A DNA stretch of 8,136 nucleotides from Solirubrobacterales bacterium (GTDB lineage Bacteria; Actinomycetota; Thermoleophilia; Solirubrobacterales; Solirubrobacteraceae), in contig WQXW01000066.1 in assembly GCA_009781575.1 (NCBI GenBank), forward strand, positions 1-8,136. The letters run 5' to 3'. Within the stretch, counting starts at the first letter, position 1; each line of letters begins with the position of its first letter. The notes beneath the pieces were generated by a model. That model searched no databases. It saw nothing but the letters and a program-made list of their open reading frames with translations, and was not told where the DNA came from. Both the position numbers and the translations under genes were made by a program. Below are positions 1-6,900 of this stretch, in pieces.

Positions 1-132
1 AACCCGGGTCAGATCAGGATGTCCTCGGGGTTGGCCGCGGTCAGGTGGTCGTTGTCGCGAGAGCATCGCTGCCTGACAGCGTCGAACCTCGACGTGCTCG
101 CCGGGCTCGATGAGCTGCTGGCGACCTTGTGA
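1..132 (+). CDS. possible 3' end of an unidentified plus-strand gene (partial)
   Basis: Plus frame 1 is open from the window edge to a TGA at 130-132 and would give a 43-residue C-terminal fragment ending in NLDVLAGLDELLATL, an amphipathic-looking leucine-rich tail. Third codon positions are mostly G or C, as in the neighbouring genes. If real, the gene would be convergent with the long minus-strand gene, the two stop codons lying 3 bases apart. I do not recognise the product. The opposite strand uses the same wobble column and also reads as protein-like near the edge (RDNDHLTAANPEDILI before a TGA at 11-9), but that reading has no ATG, GTG or TTG start before its upstream stop at 146-144. 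Composition alone therefore cannot settle the strand, and confidence is low. Confidence 0.25.
   Translation, partial: NPGQIRMSSGLAAVRWSLSREHRCLTASNLDVLAGLDELLATL
80..94. terminator. small GC-rich hairpin downstream of the long minus-strand gene (weak terminator candidate)
   Basis: CGTCGA (80-85) and TCGACG (89-94) form a perfect 6-bp stem with a 3-base loop, about 40 bases past the stop codon of the second large gene. No run of T follows on either strand, so it does not fit a classical Rho-independent terminator. It could act with another factor or be chance in GC-rich DNA. Confidence 0.2.
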
Positions 133-135
133 AAC

Positions 136-3100
136 TCACCGCATCAGCACTGCCACCCGCGCCTGCAGGCGCGTGCCGTGGGAGGGCGCGAAGGAGAGCG
201 TGATCGGCACCTGCAGCAGGCGGCCGTGGTGGCGCGCGACGAAACGCTGCTGGGCCCGCGAGAGCTGCAGGGTCAGCGTCACGGTGCCCGCCCCGTGGAC
301 CACCTCGATCGTGCGGTGCACACCGCCGCCGTCGGCCACGAGGCGCCCGGCGGAGGGCACGGCGATCGTGATCGTGGCCCGCTTGCCCTTCACCCGGTGG
401 CGCACCACGCGGATCTGGGGCCGGCAGCCGGAGACCGCGATCGTTGTCTTCTGCTTCAGGGTGGTGCCGTTCTGCGCGGTGAAGGTGGTGGGCATGTAGA
501 GCTTCTGCGCGCAGAGGTTGCCGTTGCCGGTGAGCGCGGAGTCGGGCCCCGCGGGCAGCTTCAGCTCGAAGGAGCCGATCGGCACGTCGGGCACGGTGTT
601 GAAGGTCGAGCTGGTGATGCCGGCTTTGGAGATGAACGTTTCGCCATGCAGGTACACGGTCAGCGCGTAGCCGTGCAGCACGATGATCAGTTCGGGGAAC
701 TTGGCGCCGCCGTGGGAGACGAAGTAGGCCGGCCCCTCGAACGATTCGGGGATGATCGGCGTGGTCGCGATCGCTTCGCCCACCCTCGAGGCCGCCGGGC
801 AGTCGGCGGGGTTGGCGTTGAAGACCGAGTCCGGGCAGGCCTTCTGCAGGGTGGTGAGGCGCGAGGGCAGCTGCTTTGGCAGTTCGACGCGCACTTTGGC
901 GATGTTGGACTGGCTTCCGAACGGCGCCCTGGGGTAGGCGAGCTTCACGACGAGCCCGGTGCCGTCGGTGCGCGTGGGGTGGCCGCCGGCGGACACCGAG
1001 AACTGCGGTTTGAAGCCCAGGACCGCGCAGTTTGTGGCCTGGAAGGGCACCGACAGCGCATCGGAGGCGCCTTCCGAGCTCGTCAGATCCCCGGTTATCG
1101 CCATCTTTTCGCAGTTGGTGGGGTTGAAGGTGAAGCCGGCGCGGTCGATCGTGACGTTGACGTGCTTTATCTGGAGCGGGATGCCGTCGAGGATCGTGGG
1201 GATGCTGTAGGGGCCGCTCGTGTCGGAGGTGACCGTGATTGCCGCGGTGGTGGGGTCGATTTCGATCTTGGCCCTCACCACCACGCAGTCGCAGGCGCCG
1301 TGGCCCACGTCGAAGGGCCCCGCCTTGGCCGGGTTCACGATCGACAGGCCAAAGGGCGCGCCCCTGTAGGGGCCGGTGATGTACACCCTGCCGCCGCTCA
1401 CCGTATAGGGGTTGCCGCCCAGCCCCACCGAGATCGTGGTTTCGCCGATCTGGCTGGCAGAGGGGCAGAGGCCGGCGTTCGCCTGCGCTTCGGCGCAGAG
1501 CGGGATCCCGCTGAGCATGCCCGACACGCCGGGGGGCATGTGCAGCGTGATCGCGTCGAGGCTCTGGTCGCCGTCGGGGCGGCTCATGGTCATCGTGAAG
1601 GGCGTGAAGCCGCCCGCCTGGATGCTGGTGGTGCCGGCGGTGAGCGCGGGGGCGAACGGCAGAGGACTCGAGCACGGGCCGGCGCTCGGGCCGCTCGTTA
1701 TCTGGAAGCTCGATGAGGTCTGCACCGGTGGGTTGCCCGACCACGGCGCAAAGGAGGCGCTCGAGCTGTAGGCGCCGCAGGCGGCGGGCGTGGAGAGCGG
1801 CGCGCGGTCGCCGCCGAAGAAGTGCAGGCGCAGGTTTTCGAAGGGGATCTCCGGGGTGTGCAGGAAGGTGGAGACGAGCTGACCCGTGACGGGGTTCAGC
1901 GACACTTCGCCGGGCAGCTTCACGAGCGTGCCCGAGATGGGGTCTTCGGCGATCAGGTACATCGCGAGCAGCGAGCCGAAGGGGTTTGAGCTCTGCGTGG
2001 CCACGTAGGCCGCTCCCTTCAGCGGGCGGGGCAGCAGCGGCGTTTCGATTTCCAGCGTGCCGATCTTCGAGGCATCTGGACAGGAGCCGCGTTCGGGTGA
2101 GAAGAGATCCCGCCCGGAACTGGGTTCCACGCCCTCAAATCCGACCTGTGCCTCCGAGCACGCTTCCAGCCCATCGGCGCCGCCGGGATTCACTGTCACG
2201 CCCTGCGGCAGCGTGACCGTGGTGTCGCGCAGCGCCGACTCGGTCAGCCCTTTGGGCGCGGTGATCGCCGCCTGCGGGACGTGCACGCCCACGGTCAACC
2301 CGCTCGGCGTGCTGCCCTCCGACACGTCGGGCGCCACGCTGATTTCGGGCGCGAAGGGCAGGTGGTTGCAGCCGTCCATACTCTCGGGCAGCGTGTAGGA
2401 GAGCGGGGTGGCGCTCGCCGCGGGTTCGCCGGGCGCGGGCCACGACTCGGCTTCCGCCGTGGTCGAGAACGGCTGTTCACACGAGGTCGGCATCAACAGG
2501 AACGGCGGCGTGGGCGCCTGTCCCAGGCTGCAGGCGGTCGTGGCTTTGAAGAGGCAGTCCCAACCGCGCTGGGCGTCGTGGCGGGGGTCGCCGGGCACGC
2601 CCCACACGGTGATCCTCACGCTCCAGAAGCCGACCAGCTGCGTGATGTTGTGCGAGCCGATCGTCAGGCCGTAGTCGCGGCCGGTGCGCTCGCCGACGTC
2701 CAGGAACACGGGAACCGCCGGCTCGAACCCGAACCTCGCCGGCTCACCGGTGGTGGGCACGAGGTTGAACAGCGGCACGAGGAAGGTCTGCACACCCGCG
2801 AGCTCCGGTTCGTCGAAGGTCACCGCCGCCACGCCGACGGCGGTTTCGGCCGGGCACTGGTTGAGCGCCGGTTCCGGTCCCCGCGCGGCGAACTGCTGAT
2901 CGGTGCACTGGGGGAGCGGCGTGGGGTTGCCGACCATGCCGGGAGGCCACTGCACGACCACCGACTGTGGCAGCTTGACCGGCATCGGCAGCGCTCGCCC
3001 CTCGGCTCTGCTGGCTTCCACGTCGGTCACGAGCTTCTGAGCGACCGTGATCGCGGTCGTCAGCTGGAAGGGGTGCGAGCCGGCCTGCGTGTCGAGCCCG

Positions 3101-3993
3101 CCACCCGGTTCTTCGGGGGTCAGCTGGTAGTGTTCCACGTCGAACCGTTCGCCTTCGCCCATGTCGACCGACTGGCTCGTGGTCGCCCCGGTCGCCGCTC
3201 CGCCTCCCGAGATGCTCGCCTGGTTTTCGCCGCCGGCGATCGTGTGGGCGACCACCTGTATCTGCAGTTCGAGCTGCTGGTAGGGGCCGATCGTTTCCGT
3301 GAATTCACACCGCACCGACGCGCCGCCCGCGGCCACGCTGCATCGATGGAATTCACGGAAACGTTCGCCGGTGACTCCGGAGACCCGCGCGGCCACCGCT
3401 TCGAGGCTCTTGGGCACGGTGTCTTCGATCACGATCGGCGCCGATGACCCGTGCGCGTCGCCGTCGCCGCGATTCTGCGCGGTCACGATCAGTTCGCCAT
3501 CCGCGCGACCCGTGCTCACGATTCTGTTGGACACTTCGCCGATGCCGAAGAAGGGTTTCACTTCGATTGCCGGCACGCTCTGGTCGCCCGCCCCCTTGGC
3601 GGTCGTGATGATGAACGGCGCCTTCCCCGCGGGCCCACCGGTGACGGTCACGTTGCCGGGCCCGTAGGCGCTCGGCGATTCGAGCGCCGTCTGCAGGTTG
3701 GCCGCCGTCGCTTCGGGCACCGCGAGCGTCGCCGCGTACGGTTCGGTCGCCAGCAGCGCGACCAGCTGATTTTCCAGCTTCAGTTCCACGATCGCCGGGG
3801 TGCTCGTGATCGCGAGTTCCTGCACCTCGTCGCGCGCGCCGCCGCCGTGGATGCTCGACGGCAGCTGCGCCGATTCGATCGCCCACCACGGCGACAGGGT
3901 TTCGGCGCCCGCGGGCGCGGCGCCGGTGGCAGCGATGAGGCCCGCCGCCAGCGCAGCCGAGGCATATGCCCTGCACCCACGCACCGCGATCAC
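136..3993 (-). CDS. giant secreted repeat protein, 1285 aa, with four Cys-paired tandem modules
   Basis: The function is not recognised and no catalytic motif is visible. The GTG start is chosen because it overlaps the upstream gene's stop as GTGA, has GGAG six bases upstream, and is followed at once by a Sec-type signal peptide (residues 1-30, ending APAGA before ETLSPWW). Residues about 66-146 resemble an extracellular repeat type with a GNVTVTGGP core. Residues about 150-280 resemble a DUF11-type beta domain (LIVTAQNRGDGDAHG, then EDTVPKSLEAV). Residues 306-1192 are four tandem modules sharing C...CPA(S)x(I/V)G and a later Cys pair. Residues 1193-1285 are a basic beta-rich end domain (ATITIAVPSAGRLVA). 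All 22 mature cysteines can be paired with neighbours. The frame also stays open upstream to 4473, but that stretch lies inside the preceding gene and lacks a leader. I infer an extracellular structural or adhesive protein, co-translated with its upstream partner. Confidence 0.93.
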   Translation of the reverse strand: MIAVRGCRAYASAALAAGLIAATGAAPAGAETLSPWWAIESAQLPSSIHGGGARDEVQELAITSTPAIVELKLENQLVALLATEPYAATLAVPEATAANLQTALESPSAYGPGNVTVTGGPAGKAPFIITTAKGAGDQSVPAIEVKPFFGIGEVSNRIVSTGRADGELIVTAQNRGDGDAHGSSAPIVIEDTVPKSLEAVAARVSGVTGERFREFHRCSVAAGGASVRCEFTETIGPYQQLELQIQVVAHTIAGGENQASISGGGAATGATTSQSVDMGEGERFDVEHYQLTPEEPGGGLDTQAGSHPFQLTTAITVAQKLVTDVEASRAEGRALPMPVKLPQSVVVQWPPGMVGNPTPLPQCTDQQFAARGPEPALNQCPAETAVGVAAVTFDEPELAGVQTFLVPLFNLVPTTGEPARFGFEPAVPVFLDVGERTGRDYGLTIGSHNITQLVGFWSVRITVWGVPGDPRHDAQRGWDCLFKATTACSLGQAPTPPFLLMPTSCEQPFSTTAEAESWPAPGEPAASATPLSYTLPESMDGCNHLPFAPEISVAPDVSEGSTPSGLTVGVHVPQAAITAPKGLTESALRDTTVTLPQGVTVNPGGADGLEACSEAQVGFEGVEPSSGRDLFSPERGSCPDASKIGTLEIETPLLPRPLKGAAYVATQSSNPFGSLLAMYLIAEDPISGTLVKLPGEVSLNPVTGQLVSTFLHTPEIPFENLRLHFFGGDRAPLSTPAACGAYSSSASFAPWSGNPPVQTSSSFQITSGPSAGPCSSPLPFAPALTAGTTSIQAGGFTPFTMTMSRPDGDQSLDAITLHMPPGVSGMLSGIPLCAEAQANAGLCPSASQIGETTISVGLGGNPYTVSGGRVYITGPYRGAPFGLSIVNPAKAGPFDVGHGACDCVVVRAKIEIDPTTAAITVTSDTSGPYSIPTILDGIPLQIKHVNVTIDRAGFTFNPTNCEKMAITGDLTSSEGASDALSVPFQATNCAVLGFKPQFSVSAGGHPTRTDGTGLVVKLAYPRAPFGSQSNIAKVRVELPKQLPSRLTTLQKACPDSVFNANPADCPAASRVGEAIATTPIIPESFEGPAYFVSHGGAKFPELIIVLHGYALTVYLHGETFISKAGITSSTFNTVPDVPIGSFELKLPAGPDSALTGNGNLCAQKLYMPTTFTAQNGTTLKQKTTIAVSGCRPQIRVVRHRVKGKRATITIAVPSAGRLVADGGGVHRTIEVVHGAGTVTLTLQLSRAQQRFVARHHGRLLQVPITLSFAPSHGTRLQARVAVLMR
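418..1014 (-). repeat. protein module repeat 4 of 4 (residues 994-1192)
   Basis: It follows the FKPQFSVSAGG boundary. The core is VRVELPKQLPSRLTTLQKAC, then CPAASRVGEAIATTPII and FEGPAYFVS (C1053 and C1065). It closes with GNLCAQKLYMPTTF and VSGC (C1161 and C1190). It is the shortest copy and leads directly into the basic C-terminal domain. Confidence 0.7.
1015..1665 (-). repeat. protein module repeat 3 of 4 (residues 777-993)
   Basis: It opens with PLPFAPALTAG. The core is ITLHMPPGVSGMLSGIPLC, then CPSASQIGETTISVG and GGRVYITGPYRG (C833 and C843). It closes with FNPTNCEKMAITGD and ATNC (C961 and C989). A C-D-C pair (C901 and C903) is unique to this copy. Confidence 0.7.
1666..2358 (-). repeat. 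protein module repeat 2 of 4 (residues 546-776)
   Basis: It opens with LPFAPEISVAP at the module boundary. The core is TVTLPQGVTVNPGG, then LEAC, then CPDASKIGTLEIETPLL followed by LKGAAYVA (C612 and C638). It closes with STPAACGAYSSS and a late Cys (C739 and C774). The order of elements matches module 3 closely. Confidence 0.7.
2359..3078 (-). repeat. protein module repeat 1 of 4 (residues 306-545)
   Basis: It opens with HPFQLTTAIT, corresponding to the LPFAP openings of modules 2 and 3. It carries LPQ...WPPGMVGNPTPLPQC, then CPAETAVGVA (C363 and C380), and closes with PTSCEQPFSTT and a final Cys (C505 and C542). An extra pair, C480 and C488, is found only here. It is the longest and most divergent copy. 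Confidence 0.6.
3288..3367. repeat. long inverted repeat inside the second gene
   Basis: CGTTTCCGTGAATTC (3292-3306) is the exact reverse complement of GAATTCACGGAAACG (3349-3363). One mismatch followed by three more pairs extends the arms to 3288-3306 and 3349-3367, giving 18 of 19 matches around a 42-base spacer. It lies within the coding sequence near the end of the DUF11-like domain. One arm encodes ERFREF and the other EFTET on the minus strand, so protein-level repetition does not explain it. Confidence 0.85.
3990..3993 (-). other. GTGA stop/start overlap between the two large genes
   Basis: On the minus strand the four bases GTGA contain the GTG start of the downstream gene (3993-3991) and the TGA stop of the upstream gene (3992-3990). 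Overlaps of this kind are typical of translationally coupled operon genes, so the two proteins are likely made from one transcript. Confidence 0.9.
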
Positions 3994-6900
3994 CGCCTGC
4001 TCCGCTTCCCACGGTGCGCTCCGCGAACGCTCACGGCGCCGTAGCGCCTGTGCGCGGTGCGCTCGCAGAGCGTGCGCCGTCTGGTGCGTTTGTCGAGCCG
4101 GCAGGCGCGCAACGCACGCGCGAGCTTCTGCGCGCGCGTGAGCGGCGGCGCCGCGGGGGCGGGCGCGGTCGCGTGGCCGACATTGCCCGCGCCGGCGAAG
4201 GTCGCGCTCGACGGCGCGCCGAAGATCGCGGGCTGCGCCGCGGGCGCCGCGCGGCAGGCATCGGTGGTGGTGCATTCGGGCGTGTCCACCGGCGGGCCGG
4301 GGCACGGCGCGGCGCTCGTGCACACGCGCGCGTCGTAGAGGTCGACCGCGGTATCGGCGTCCTCGGGCACAAGTTTTTCGTCGGTCAGGAAGAACACGTC
4401 GTTGCCGCTTTCGCTGGCGTCCACGAAGGAGGATTCCGTCGGCGAGCTGCCCGAGGAGATCAGGCTCACGCAACCGCCCGAGCTCGTGCCGAAGCTCGGA
4501 CTCGCGGCGGTGCAGCTGCCGAGCCCCGCGGGCTCGAACTCATAGACATCCTGCGCGCCGTTGACGTCCTGGGACACGAGCGCGTCGTTGCTCTCGAAGA
4601 ACATCCGTCCTTCGTCGGAGAGGTAGCGCGACTGATAGGTGGCTTCACCCGATACGCCGGTCGCGGTCCATCCGGGGAGTGTTGATTCCCCGAGCGGCCG
4701 CGCGCCGGTCGGGTTGCACGACACGCACGCCGGGTTGTCGGGAACCCCGGGTTTCCCCTCCGAGAGGGGCCGCGAGGCGTCGTACAGGAACACCTCCTGA
4801 TCGGCCTGGCCGCCGACGGCGTCGCGATTGTCGTAGCCGGTGAGCGACATGTGGGATACGAATGCCAGATAGCGCCCGTCCGGCGATGTGCGTGCGGTCA
4901 ATTTTTCGAGCGGATGCGCTCTGATGGTCCCGTCGGGAGCCCAATCGGCTGAGTCCGCGCCGGCCAACTGCGCCACGAAGGTCGTCACGCCGTTGTGGCG
5001 GACATACAGGTTGCAGAACCCTTCTTCTCTTCCTTCCGTCAGATCGCAGGTTCCGCGGGAGGCCCCCGCGGCGAACACTCCGTTGGCGACGTAGTACACG
5101 TAGGAGCCATCTTCACTGACGCCTGTCAGTTGCCACATGACTTCCGGTGCTTCACTCAGTCTGCTCGTGGGGGTCGGTGTGAGATCGGTGAGATTGCACC
5201 TGTCCTTGCCGTTCACTTCGAGGATTTCGCATTCGTAGAGGTCGTTGTCGTTGGTGAAGAACTCTCTCGACATCCGTTGCGGCCCCGTGATCGCGCCGGT
5301 GGCGAACTGAAATGCGAACTCGAATGATCGTTCGTCGTCGGCGATTTCAAGCGTTTCTCCTTTGAGCGTGTCGCGCATGTACCTGCCCTCATCCCAGAAG
5401 ATCCGCGTTCCGTCGCTGGAGACGGCACCCCTACCATTCGCCACGCGGGCGCCTATCCCGACGATATCGCTGCCCACGTCGGAGGCTTTGACGAATTCGC
5501 CATTGGGCAACACGCTCACGGGCTGCAGGCGTTCCGCGGGCGGCTTGGCCGCGGTCCACTCATACAGGCCTTCCGCAGGCGCTCCTTTGATCAATTCCGT
5601 GGTCGCGCCCAGAACGACGTGACGCAGGTCGGGCGAGGCGGCGACCGCGGTGATGGCGTTCGGCGCGCCCGAATTATCGGGGTTTGCACCAAACTGTGTG
5701 CCGGCGGGGACGTCCGCGAACGGTTCCCTGCTGGTCACGAGCGGCAGGTAGCATCCACCTTCCGCCTGCGGCGCCTCGCAGCCGCCTTCGCTTCGCAGAT
5801 AGGGCGTGCGTTCGGAGGCTTCGCCCGAGAGCAGGGTGGTGGTCGCGTTGACCTGCTCGACCAACGATGAGGAGAGATCGGGCGTGAAGAACATGTATTC
5901 CCCGCGCACTCGATCATCGCCGGCGGGGACGTCTTTGATCGTGCCGATGTCGCGCGTGGACCAACCGCCGGCGCCGCGCCTGGACATCAGCTGCTCGAGG
6001 GAGAGGAAGCCCTGGGATCCTTCGACTTCGGTGGGCGCGCCCGCCACGTAGGTGATCGCGCTGCCATCCGGAGAAGCCTCGATCGCGGATGGGTTCTGAT
6101 CGACTCTGAAGATGAGCGCGCCGTGCTTGTTGGCCGGTGAGACCAGTTCCCAGGCGCGGCCGTCCGGCAAGGTCAGTGTGCTGCCGATTGCCTGCGTGGT
6201 GAAGACGCGGTCCGGCCCTTCGACCGTGTAGCGCACACCTTCCCGTTCGTCGAGGGCGACGACGCGAAAGTGGTAGACGGTGTGCGGCTTCAGGCCCTGC
6301 AGGTGTGGGCTCCCAATGGACACATTGCCGTTGCCGGCCGAGAGCGATCCTTCGGCGGCCACCGTGCCGTGGGGCGCTTCGCCCGGCGTGTAGGGGGTGG
6401 TGTCGTATTCGATCCGGTAGCTCGCCGGGGCGCCCAGCGGGTTGAGCTCGCCTTCCAGCGTGGCGCTGGTCGAGGCAACCGCGCTCACGGTCTCGAGGTC
6501 GATCGAGACCGCGGGAAGCGTTTGGAAGGTCTGATCCGGGCCGGCGCTCACGTGTCCTTCGGAGTCGGTGGCGACGATTCGGTAGTGGTAGGTCGTGGCG
6601 GGACGCAGTTTCGTGAGCGGCACCGCCACGGGGTCTTCTTCGAAGCTCGCCGCCAGCGAGCCTTCCGGGGCGGGCGCGCTCGCGCCATAGCCGCTCGTGA
6701 GCCCGTATTCGACGCGGTAGCTCGTGGCGTGGTTCTCCGGGTTGACGGTCGCATCCGCGTTCGCCGTGGTCGGTTCGATCGCGCCGGCCGCTTCGGTGCC
6801 CTTCACGATCAGCGCACCCGGCGGCGGCACGGCCACCAATCTCAGCAGGCTGTTGCCGCTTCCGCTGTCGGCGATGTACAGGCGTTTGATCGTTTCGCCC

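Noticed and set aside
178..1716. Plus-strand open frame of 512 codons opposite the second large gene
   Set aside because: It is antisense to a gene with a signal peptide and clear repeats. It is rich in Gly, Arg, His and Asp in the way typical of GC-rich antisense frames, and has no recognisable domain.
41..1744. Minus-strand open frame of 567 codons in another frame of the second gene
   Set aside because: It is Arg/Pro/His-rich low-complexity translation, out of frame with the well-supported gene that covers it.
2281..3447. Plus-strand open frame of 388 codons
   Set aside because: It has the same antisense composition, shows no domain or leader, and lies opposite conserved repeat modules.
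4130..4200. CG-rich low-complexity stretch that could be taken for a short tandem repeat
   Set aside because: It encodes the Ala/Pro linker and the start of the C-terminal motif. The repetition follows codon choice for Ala, Pro and Arg, with no fixed unit.
3994..4473. 160-codon upstream extension of the second gene in the same frame
   Set aside because: It lies wholly inside the first gene, would bury the signal peptide at an internal position, and has no ribosome site. GTG at 3993 with GGAG and the GTGA overlap is much better.
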